The translations under genes were made by a program, and so were the position numbers. The notes under the pieces were generated by a model, which worked only from the letters and a program-made list of their open reading frames with translations, made no database searches and was not told the DNA's origin. Shown piece by piece: positions 5,714 to 11,302 of a stretch of 11,302 nucleotides of DNA (positions within the stretch are counted from its first letter, which is position 1; each line of letters starts with the position of its first letter). This DNA comes from Bacteroidota bacterium. GTDB lineage: Bacteria; Bacteroidota; Bacteroidia; Flavobacteriales; Flavobacteriaceae. The stretch is taken from the NCBI GenBank assembly GCA_024278565.1, contig JAJRSY010000052.1, forward strand, positions 1 to 11,302, read 5' to 3'.

Positions 5714-6535
5714 TTATTTCAGGTGATTCACAGTTTTACGTAGCGCCACCAAATTTGTCAACAACTTCTCTAAATGATTCAAATGCAACATATTGGCGCC
5801 ATCACTTTTGGCAATTGACGGATCGAAATGGGTTTCAATGAAAATGCCATCAACACCGGTGGCGATACCTGCCCTGGCCATTGTTTCGATCATGTCAGGT
5901 CTTCCGCCGGTAACTCCCGAAGATTGATTGGGTTGTTGAAGGGAGTGGGTAACATCAAGCACTACGGGCGCATAGTGTTTCATCGTTGGAATTCCCCGAA
6001 AATCGACCACCATATCTTGATAGCCGAACATGGTACCCCGATCGGTCAGTATCACTTGCTCGTTGCCCGAACCGGTCACTTTTGTCACGGCGTGTTGCAT
6101 GCTTTCAGGCGACATGAACTGTCCTTTTTTAAGGTTGACGGTCTTTCCTGTTTTGGCAGCTGCGACGACTAGATCGGTCTGACGCACCAAAAAAGCGGGT
6201 ATCTGAAGTACGTCAACATATTCGGCCGCTAGGGTCGCATCAGACACTTCATGAATGTCGGTTACGGTCGGCACGTTAAAAGTCTCTGATACTTTTCTTA
6301 GAACCTTCAATGCTTTTTCATCACCGATTCCCGTAAACGAATCCACACGACTGCGATTGGCCTTTTTAAAACTTCCCTTAAAAATATAAGGTATTTGAAG
6401 CTTATCGGTTACTGTGACTATTTTATCGGCAATACGTAGTGCCATGTCCTCACCCTCAATTGAACAAGGGCCAGCGAGCAGAAAAAAATTATTGCTGTCG
6501 GTATGTTTTATATTGGGTATGAGAGCTAAATCCAT
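5714..6535 (-). CDS. kdsA: 3-deoxy-8-phosphooctulonate synthase (KDO-8-P synthase), metal-dependent class
   Basis: A 273-residue TIM-barrel enzyme that condenses arabinose-5-phosphate and phosphoenolpyruvate to KDO-8-phosphate for lipopolysaccharide core synthesis. The phosphoenolpyruvate-site motifs KGSF (53-56) and KANRSR (58-63) are present. Metal-site residues are C24 (LLAGPCSIE), H197 (DVTHSLQQPN), E234 (FIETHFDP) and D245 (KSDGANML); the cysteine, in place of the asparagine of the E. coli enzyme, marks the metal-dependent class. DFRGIPTMK and GVTGGRPDMIE complete the family pattern. Start: ATG at 6535. The longer frame from TTG at 6556 is rejected because that TTG is the end of the -7 promoter box. 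The gene is divergent from the secreted protein at 6617. Confidence 0.95.
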   Translation of the reverse strand: MDLALIPNIKHTDSNNFFLLAGPCSIEGEDMALRIADKIVTVTDKLQIPYIFKGSFKKANRSRVDSFTGIGDEKALKVLRKVSETFNVPTVTDIHEVSDATLAAEYVDVLQIPAFLVRQTDLVVAAAKTGKTVNLKKGQFMSPESMQHAVTKVTGSGNEQVILTDRGTMFGYQDMVVDFRGIPTMKHYAPVVLDVTHSLQQPNQSSGVTGGRPDMIETMARAGIATGVDGIFIETHFDPSIAKSDGANMLHLNHLEKLLTNLVALRKTVNHLK

Positions 6536-6553
6536 AGAAAAACAAATTATTGA

Positions 6554-6561
6554 CAAAGGTA
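6554..6561 (-). promoter_or_regulatory. kdsA: Putative -7 promoter box for kdsA
   Basis: TACCTTTG on the minus strand matches TAnnTTTG and ends 18 bp before the kdsA ATG. It would give a very short leader. No TTG -33 box is evident at 17-23 bp. Confidence 0.5.
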
Positions 6562-6616
6562 CACTATCGGTCTGGTATTTGTGGTATATTTATAGTCACC
6601 TATAAATCAAATTACT

Positions 6617-7153
6617 ATGAAATTTTTTTTAACCTTGATCTTCGTTGTCGCCGTATTCTGTTCTTCGAAGGCCCAATCCGATAAAAATGTTGAGGATCAT
6701 CAGTTGCAGTTGGGCCTGCCCATGCCCAGCGTGCTGTACGAGGCAGGAATTTCAAAAAACAGTACGCTTAGTATAGAGGCCATTACCGGTTTTGCCCTTA
6801 GGGGTTGTTCTGGTTGCGAGACCATTTTTGGAATATACCCTATTTTTAGGGGGCAGTACCGTTACTATTATAATATGGGCAGGAGACTGCGCAAGGGAAA
6901 AAATATCACGGGAAATTCCGGTAATTATGTGGGGGCGATGATAGTGTACCAAGACGGAGCCCCGTTGATTGGTAACCTGCATGCCGTTACCGTCTTGGGT
7001 GTAGGGCCTGTTTATGGTCTACAGCGCACCTACAAAAGAGGATTTTTTTACAGGCTTGAGACTGGGGTCACTTATTTTGAAGATGAATTCCAGCGTGGGT
7101 TCGGCTTGGTTTTGGCTGCTCGAGTTGGTTGGGTGATCCGGAAACGTCGTTAA
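6617..7153 (+). CDS. Secreted, probable outer-membrane beta-barrel protein, unknown function
   Basis: A 178-residue protein with a clear signal peptide: MKFFLTLIFVVAVFCSSKA, likely cut before Q20. C15 is not in a lipobox. After the signal, alternating hydrophobic and polar strands (GLPMPSVLYEAG, TLSIEAITGFAL, YPIFRGQYRYYYNM, GNYVGAMIVYQ, AVTVLGVGPVYGLQ, FFYRLETGVTYFE, GFGLVLAARVGWVI) fit an eight-strand-type outer-membrane barrel. The run YRYYYNMGRRLRKGKNITGNSGNY resembles a turn-and-strand region seen in flavobacterial outer-membrane hypothetical proteins (recollection). C64 and C67 form a CxxC that could make a local disulfide. ATG at 6617 is preceded by an A-rich leader. It is divergent from kdsA and 120 bp ahead of typA's start, with typA under its own promoter. 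Confidence 0.75.
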   Translation: MKFFLTLIFVVAVFCSSKAQSDKNVEDHQLQLGLPMPSVLYEAGISKNSTLSIEAITGFALRGCSGCETIFGIYPIFRGQYRYYYNMGRRLRKGKNITGNSGNYVGAMIVYQDGAPLIGNLHAVTVLGVGPVYGLQRTYKRGFFYRLETGVTYFEDEFQRGFGLVLAARVGWVIRKRR

Positions 7154-7199
7154 ATTAACCTCCTCAAAATCAACACTATAAAAATAACATGACTTTGTG

Positions 7200-7228
7200 T
7201 TGCCCTCTGAAAAATAGAAGTATCTTTG
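7200..7228 (+). promoter_or_regulatory. typA: Bacteroidota promoter of typA (TTG-N18-TATCTTTG)
   Basis: TTG at 7200-7202 and TATCTTTG at 7221-7228 (perfect TAnnTTTG), spaced 18 bp; an alternative -33 TTTG is at 7194-7197. The box decides the typA start: a TTG at 7226 that could open a longer frame is part of the box itself. Confidence 0.7.
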
Positions 7229-7273
7229 CAGGCTGAAAATAACGGGTGTCCGTTTTGTTTTAAACCAATAGTT

Positions 7274-9070
7274 ATGTCAACGAAGAATATTGCCATTATT
7301 GCCCATGTCGATCATGGTAAAACCACCTTGGTAGATAAGATCATGTACCACTGTCAATTGTTTCGAGAGAACCAAAACAAGGGTGACCTGATATTGGACA
7401 ATAATGACCTTGAACGTGAAAGGGGAATTACCATTACGTCTAAAAACGTTTCTGTGGTCTATAAGAGAACAAAGATCAATATCATAGACACCCCCGGTCA
7501 CGCTGATTTTGGTGGTGAGGTCGAACGTGTATTGAACATGGCCGATGGTGTATTGTTGTTGGTTGATGCCTTTGAAGGGCCAATGCCACAGACTCGTTTT
7601 GTATTGCAAAAAGCGTTGGATCTGGGCTTAAAGCCATGTGTGGTCATTAATAAGGTCGATAAAGAGAATTGCACGCCCGAAGAGGTTCATGAAAAGGTTT
7701 TTGACCTGATGTTTGAATTGGATGCCGAAGAATGGCAGCTTGATTTTCCCGTAGTCTACGGTTCGGCAAAGAACAATTGGATGAGTGATGATTGGCAGAA
7801 TGAGACCGATAATATCGAGCCACTTTTAGATATGGTCATTGAACATATTCCCACTTTTGAAGTTAAAGAGGGAAATACCCAGATGTTAATCACCTCATTG
7901 GATTATTCTTCGTTTACGGGTCGTATTGCGATTGGAAGGTTACAACGTGGAACCCTAAAAGAAGGGCAGCAGATTTCTTTGGTGAAACGGGACAAGACCA
8001 TTGTAAAATCGAAAATAAAGGAGTTGTTTACTTTCGAGGGCCTTGGGCGCAAAAAAGTACAGGAAATCGAGGCGGGCGATATTTGTGCCATAGTCGGTTT
8101 GGAAGGATTTGAAATTGGGGATACCATTGCAGATTTAGAAAACCCTGAAGGGTTAAAGACCATAGCAATCGATGAGCCGACCATGAGCATGTTGTTTACC
8201 ATTAATGATAGTCCGTTTTTTGGAAAGGACGGTAAGTTCGTAACCTCGAGGCATATCAACGAAAGGTTGCAAAAAGAGTTGGAAAAGAATTTGGCGTTAG
8301 GGGTAGAGGAAACTGATAGTGCTGATAAATTTTTGGTCTTTGGCCGTGGGGTATTGCACCTTTCTGTTTTGATTGAGACCATGCGTCGCGAAGGCTATGA
8401 ACTGCAAATAGGTCAACCTCAGGTAATCATTAAAGAAATTGACGGGGCCAAATGTGAACCAGTTGAGCACCTGACCATAGATTTACCAGAAGAAGTATCA
8501 GGTAGAGCGGTAGAAATGGTTTCAATAAGAAAAGGTGAAATGACCAGTATGGAGGCCAAAGGCAACCGTATGGTGTGCGAGTTTTTGATTCCCTCAAGGG
8601 GGATTATTGGTTTGAGAAACCAATTGTTGACCGCAACTGCCGGGGAGGCTATTATGGCACACCGTTTTTTGGAATACCAACCAATGAAAGGTGATGTTCC
8701 GCAACGGCAAAATGGTTCTTTGGTCTCTATGGAAAAAGGCAAGGCCATACCCTATTCTATTGATAAACTACAAGATCGAGGTAAGTTCTTCGTTGACCCG
8801 GGAGAGGATATTTATGAAGGTCAGGTAATCGGTGAAAACTCTCGTGGAGATGATATGACGATCAATATCACCAAAACCAAGAAACTTTCGAACGTACGTT
8901 CGTCGGGGGCAGATGATAAGGCCAAGATCGTGCCCGCCATTAAATTCTCTTTAGAAGAGGCATTGGAGTATATTCAAAAAGACGAGTATGTTGAGGTGAC
9001 GCCAAAGCATTTACGACTAAGAAAAATATATTTGACCGAAAACGAGCGTAAGCGAAATAAGATTGCTTAG
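7274..9070 (+). CDS. typA: Translational GTPase TypA/BipA
   Basis: A 598-residue ribosome-binding GTPase of the EF-G superfamily, full length, involved in ribosome assembly and stress or low-temperature growth. G1 AHVDHGKTT is at 10-18, switch I RGITI at 50-54, G3 DTPGH at 72-76, G4 NKVD at 126-129 and G5 GSA near 178. Domain II, the III/V-like part (VLHLSVLIETMRREGYE, a TypA hallmark) and the C-terminal domain (SRGIIGLRNQLLTATAGEAIM, RPSSG-like SSGADDKAKIVP) follow in order. Start: ATG at 7274; a longer frame from TTG 7226 lies within the promoter. The stop TAG (9068-9070) lies in a 5-bp target duplication created by a MITE, so the coding sequence is intact but its terminator has been moved downstream. 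Confidence 0.96.
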   Translation: MSTKNIAIIAHVDHGKTTLVDKIMYHCQLFRENQNKGDLILDNNDLERERGITITSKNVSVVYKRTKINIIDTPGHADFGGEVERVLNMADGVLLLVDAFEGPMPQTRFVLQKALDLGLKPCVVINKVDKENCTPEEVHEKVFDLMFELDAEEWQLDFPVVYGSAKNNWMSDDWQNETDNIEPLLDMVIEHIPTFEVKEGNTQMLITSLDYSSFTGRIAIGRLQRGTLKEGQQISLVKRDKTIVKSKIKELFTFEGLGRKKVQEIEAGDICAIVGLEGFEIGDTIADLENPEGLKTIAIDEPTMSMLFTINDSPFFGKDGKFVTSRHINERLQKELEKNLALGVEETDSADKFLVFGRGVLHLSVLIETMRREGYELQIGQPQVIIKEIDGAKCEPVEHLTIDLPEEVSGRAVEMVSIRKGEMTSMEAKGNRMVCEFLIPSRGIIGLRNQLLTATAGEAIMAHRFLEYQPMKGDVPQRQNGSLVSMEKGKAIPYSIDKLQDRGKFFVDPGEDIYEGQVIGENSRGDDMTINITKTKKLSNVRSSGADDKAKIVPAIKFSLEEALEYIQKDEYVEVTPKHLRLRKIYLTENERKRNKIA

Positions 9071-9232
9071 GGTCTGTTACGAAATAAAGTTTACAGAATT
9101 GGCGACGTTATTTTGTGCAATAACGAGGCAAAAAACGCAGGTATAGCCTTAGCTAAAGTGAGTATTTTTAACGCTGTTAGTGTGCAAAAGAACAAGACAA
9201 AATGTAAAGGTTATTTTGTAACAGACCCTTAG
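9066..9232. mobile_element. 157-bp foldback MITE with 5-bp target duplication CTTAG at the typA stop
   Basis: The element runs from GGTCTGTTAC (9071) to GTAACAGACC (9227). The outer 10 bp are perfect inverted repeats and similarity continues inward (TTTACA near 9090-9095 with TGTAAA at 9203-9208), so almost the whole unit is an imperfect palindrome. CTTAG at 9066-9070 and again at 9228-9232 is a 5-bp direct duplication outside the ends. There is no coding frame inside. The left duplication contains the typA stop codon. An autonomous parent element must be elsewhere; I cannot name its family. Confidence 0.85.
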
Positions 9233-9248
9233 TGTTTTATACAAATTT

Positions 9249-9284
9249 AAAGCCCTAAACCAAATTTTGGTTTAGGGCTTTTTT
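9249..9284. terminator. Strong intrinsic terminator, originally of typA
   Basis: AAAGCCCTAAACC / GGTTTAGGGCTTT with an AAATTTT centre forms a stem of at least 13 bp, followed by TTTT. It is 179 bp after the typA stop now, but would be about 17 bp after it if the MITE and one CTTAG copy were removed. Confidence 0.9.
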
Positions 9285-9346
9285 ATTGCCATTTGCCCTG
9301 TTTTTGTCATTCGAATACACTCCTATCATTTCGAACAGATTCTTGC

Positions 9347-9571
9347 CATTCCGAGGCACGAGCCCGCCTGCCGGACGGGCAGGGAATCCTTACGTATGGT
9401 TTTTCAGGTTCTGTTCTGTAATTGAAGTTGGATGCCGATATTGGTACGAGATCCAGTTGACAGTTCAAAACAGGTGAAAGGTGGTCTCGGCCCTCTAGAG
9501 AGATTCCTCACTTCGCCTGCCTGCCCTCCTACGGCGGCTAAACCGGCAGGCAGGTTCGGAACGACAAAAGG
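9347..9571. repeat. 225-bp direct repeat, copy 1, left of GIY-YIG gene
   Basis: Identical to 10084-10308 (offset 737) except G9463 versus A10200. The unit starts CATTCCGAGGCACGAG with a G+C palindrome and GGGAATCC (9347-9391), has a unique-looking core (about 9392-9500), and ends with an opposite-facing arm GATTCCTCACTTCG...GGTTCGGAACGACA (about 9506-9567). The two arms belong to one TGTCATTCCGAG...GAATC family in inverted orientation. No credible gene is encoded. Confidence 0.9.
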
Positions 9572-9719
9572 AACGTTCGGAACGACAAGAGAAACGGTTT
9601 GCCCCCTTTTTGTCATTCCGAGGCACGAGCCCGCCTGCCGGACGGGCAGGGAATCCCAATCAGATGATCGTTCTTGTTGATAAGGTCGGTTGACAGTCGA
9701 TATTTCATATATTTCGGTA
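9572..9719. repeat. Further arms of the same repeat family before the GIY-YIG gene
   Basis: GTTCGGAACGACAA at 9554-9567 recurs at 9575-9588. A single forward arm follows at about 9609-9656 (TTTTGTCATTCCGAGG to GGGAATCCC), matching the first 46 bp of the 225-bp repeat but without its core. Then 9657-9719 is a short leader to the nuclease gene, with no recognisable promoter box. Confidence 0.75.
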
Positions 9720-10043
9720 ATGTTCAATCAAGGCCATCATACCTATCACGTCTATATCATAACCAATAAGACCAAATCAGTTCTTTATACGGGAGTGACC
9801 AATTATTTGGCTAGGCGGTTGTTCGAACATTCCGAAAACATCAGAACCAAGAAAAGGACTTTCGCATCTAAATATAAATGTAAACACCTTTTGTACTACG
9901 AGAAATTTTCATGGGTTCAAGAGGCGATTGCCAGAGAGAAGGAAATAAAGGGATGGCGGAGGGAGAAAAAGATGGATTTGATTAAAACTATAAATCCGTA
10001 TTTGAACTTTTTAGAGTATTTATTTCCATATGGTACGGATTGA
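9720..10043 (+). CDS. Small GIY-YIG nuclease family protein
   Basis: A 107-residue, single-domain protein of the short UPF0213/YhbQ-like GIY-YIG group. The first motif is HVYIIT (Y12), the second VLYTGVTN (Y23-T-G), the conserved arginine R32 or R33 lies in YLARRLFEH with H37, and the catalytic glutamate is probably E73 in AIAREKEIKGW. All catalytic positions are present, so it may be an active metal-dependent endonuclease. ATG at 9720 gives the usual start MFNQGHHTYHVYIIT; a longer frame from 9690 adds ten residues without family character. The protein is basic, as expected for DNA binding. It lies inside a repeat cluster: two near-identical 225-bp repeats flank it on both sides, plus a half-copy just upstream. 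What it cuts is unknown; a link with the repeats is inference. Confidence 0.88.
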   Translation: MFNQGHHTYHVYIITNKTKSVLYTGVTNYLARRLFEHSENIRTKKRTFASKYKCKHLLYYEKFSWVQEAIAREKEIKGWRREKKMDLIKTINPYLNFLEYLFPYGTD

Positions 10044-10083
10044 GTATTGCCCGTTTTGTCATTACGAACACTCCTTTTTTTGT

Positions 10084-10308
10084 CATTCCGAGGCACGAGC
10101 CCGCCTGCCGGACGGGCAGGGAATCCTTACGTATGGTTTTTCAGGTTCTGTTCTGTAATTGAAGTTGGATGCCGATATTGGTACGAGATCCAGTTGACAA
10201 TTCAAAACAGGTGAAAGGTGGTCTCGGCCCTCTAGAGAGATTCCTCACTTCGCCTGCCTGCCCTCCTACGGCGGCTAAACCGGCAGGCAGGTTCGGAACG
10301 ACAAAAGG
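10084..10308. repeat. 225-bp direct repeat, copy 2, right of GIY-YIG gene
   Basis: Second copy of 9347-9571, 224 of 225 bases identical. Beyond it, GGAATGACA (10314-10322) and GGAACGACAAGAGAA (10336-10350) show further arm ends; the latter matches 9579-9593 near copy 1, so the duplication originally extended further and one side gained or lost about 20 bp. It ends 13 bp before the ppgK stop codon and may act as that gene's 3' boundary. Confidence 0.9.
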
Positions 10309-10362
10309 CCGATGGAATGACAGGGAGAAGGAGTAGGAACGACAAGAGAAGAACGTTTGGTT

Positions 10363-11097
10363 CTATTGCGCAACAGCCGCCGCCGCACCGATAATACCGG
10401 CATGGTTGCGCAGTTTTGAAGCAATAACGGGCGTATCGATCTTGATATGATCTTTAAATTGATCAAAATCCTTAGAAGTTCCGCCACCCAGAATTATAAG
10501 GTCGGGCGCTACTATCAATTCAACCAAAGCGAGAAATTTATTAAAGCGCTTGCCCCATTTTTCATAGGAGAGGTTTTCTTTTTCTTTGATCGATGCGGCC
10601 GCCCAAGACTCGATTTTTGAATGTTTTTTATAGGGTATGTGTCCCAGTTCAAAATTGGGTATGAGCCTGCCATCAAGAAAGACACCACTTCCGAGGCCGG
10701 TACCTATGGTAATCATCACCACAAGGCCCATTTTTCCTTTTCCAATGCCGTAGTTCATAGTGGCAAAACCGGCGGCATCGGCATCGTTGATTACGGTAAA
10801 AGGCAAACCCGTAGCCTCACTGAACAGTTCGTTCACTTTTACACCCAACCATTTTTTATGTAGGTTACCGTATGATTTGACTACTCCCTTTTTAATGGTA
10901 GCGGGAAAACCACAACCAACGGGGCCTTTGTAATCAAAGTGCTTAATAAGCTGGTCCACGACTTCCGCCATTTCCTGCGGTTTTCGAGATGGGGGAGTGG
11001 GCAGTCGAAAACGTTTGGTCAACATTTCTCCGGTTTCAGAGTCTACCAATGCCCCTTTTATTCCAGAGCCGCCAATATCAATACCTAGTACTTCCAT
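10363..11097 (-). CDS. ppgK: Polyphosphate glucokinase-type ROK family kinase
   Basis: A 244-residue cytoplasmic sugar kinase that phosphorylates glucose at the 6-position, in the PPGK group using polyphosphate (with or without ATP). LGIDIGGSGIKGALVD (4-19) is the phosphate-binding loop in the form typical of PPGK. NDAD at 104-107 holds the catalytic Asp105, GTGLGSG at 132-138 the second phosphate loop, and FELGH at 149-153 the sugar-binding Glu150/His153. The CxCG zinc motif of ordinary ROK glucokinases is absent, as expected for PPGK. The C-terminus has LIILGGGTSKDF (200-211). ATG at 11097 is the natural start. It lies 59 bp after a NUDIX gene on the same strand, and the gap contains only a weak promoter-like TTAATTTG. 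A plain ATP-dependent glucokinase is the main alternative. Confidence 0.85.
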   Translation of the reverse strand: MEVLGIDIGGSGIKGALVDSETGEMLTKRFRLPTPPSRKPQEMAEVVDQLIKHFDYKGPVGCGFPATIKKGVVKSYGNLHKKWLGVKVNELFSEATGLPFTVINDADAAGFATMNYGIGKGKMGLVVMITIGTGLGSGVFLDGRLIPNFELGHIPYKKHSKIESWAAASIKEKENLSYEKWGKRFNKFLALVELIVAPDLIILGGGTSKDFDQFKDHIKIDTPVIASKLRNHAGIIGAAAAVAQ

Positions 11098-11156
11098 CTA
11101 TTTATTTTAGGTTAGAAAGGCAAATTAATGAAATCTTTTGGAGTAGAAAAAGAGAA

Positions 11157-11302
11157 TTAGACCAACACTCCTTTTTTATAGAGGAAATCGAAAATCAATG
11201 TATCTACCTTTGAGACCTTATCCCTATCGGAGTAGTTGAGCCAGACCATTTCCTCAATTTCCGAATCGGGCGAAAGGGTGCCTTGGTAGGTGGCAGAATA
11301 GC
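11157..11302 (-). CDS. C-terminal end of a NUDIX hydrolase (partial at right edge)
   Basis: On the minus strand the last 48 codons of a gene enter from the window edge and stop at TAA (11157-11159). The reading is YSATYQGTLSPDSEIEEMVW, continuing LNYSDRDKVS, then VDTLIFDFLYKKGVLV. The strand YxGxLxPxSEIEEMVW followed by a final helix is the usual C-terminal part of MutT/NUDIX proteins, where the substrate-side acidic patch EIEE precedes a conserved W. The Nudix box itself lies outside the window, so catalytic competence and substrate cannot be judged. It is upstream of ppgK with the same orientation and may share a transcript. Confidence 0.65.
   Translation of the reverse strand, partial: YSATYQGTLSPDSEIEEMVWLNYSDRDKVSKVDTLIFDFLYKKGVLV

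Noticed and set aside
5392..6172. Plus-strand frames of 149 and 114 residues across 5392-5841 and 5828-6172
   Set aside because: Shadows of the AI-2E protein and kdsA on the other strand.
7903..8382. 159-residue minus-strand frame
   Set aside because: Antisense to typA; no motif and opposite to a well-conserved gene.
9404..9727. Open frames on both strands in the repeat region (about 9286-9727)
   Set aside because: They translate the G+C palindromes and repeat arms; composition and repetition explain them, and no protein-like start or domain is visible.
9347..10308. CRISPR array
   Set aside because: Repeats are long, few, unevenly spaced and separated by a gene; there are no short regular spacers and no cas genes.
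1..11302. tRNA or rRNA genes and riboswitches
   Set aside because: No cloverleaf-like or conserved rRNA sequence and no recognisable riboswitch core was seen in the intergenic stretches.

Overview
The window looks like a piece of a Flavobacteriia (Bacteroidota) chromosome, probably a marine genus of the Maribacter/Arenibacter/Zobellia type; the genus is a guess. The evidence is Bacteroidota -7 promoter boxes (TAnnTTTG) in front of several genes, A-rich leaders without Shine-Dalgarno sequences, a DUF4369-type lipoprotein, a flavobacterial-style KdsA, and many dispersed G+C-rich palindromes of the CCTGCCGGCAGG type.

Layout. Positions 1-1157 are a decayed accessory patch on the minus strand. 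It holds a fragment with an HEGIH metallopeptidase motif, a small secreted protein resembling a polymorphic-toxin immunity protein, the C-terminal stub of a paralogue of that protein, and a 255-bp element with terminal inverted repeats that cuts the stub off. Positions 1158-3441 are a plus-strand housekeeping run: isopentenyl-diphosphate isomerase (idi), a 6-pyruvoyl-tetrahydropterin synthase/QueD-family enzyme overlapping it by ATGA, a Bacillus-type mannose-6-phosphate isomerase, and a conserved small helical protein with its own promoter and a good terminator. Positions 3491-6535 are minus-strand: a DUF4369-like lipoprotein without a thioredoxin domain, a repeat-filled gap, an AI-2E-family membrane protein, and kdsA (KDO-8-phosphate synthase, metal-dependent class). 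Positions 6617-9070 are plus-strand: a secreted, probably outer-membrane beta-barrel protein, and typA/bipA.

Positions 9071-10362 are the most unusual part. A 157-bp foldback MITE with a 5-bp target duplication (CTTAG) lies exactly on the typA stop codon and separates typA from its terminator. Next, a small GIY-YIG nuclease gene sits between two 225-bp direct repeats that differ at one base; each repeat is built of two arms of one palindromic repeat family in opposite orientation. On the minus strand at the right edge are a polyphosphate glucokinase-type ROK kinase (ppgK) and the C-terminal end of a NUDIX protein.

The housekeeping genes cover isoprenoid interconversion, pterin/queuosine precursor synthesis, mannose-6-P and KDO supply for the envelope, glucose phosphorylation and translation/ribosome stress. 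The best candidates for something undescribed are the GIY-YIG gene with its flanking repeats, and the toxin/immunity remnants at the left edge.
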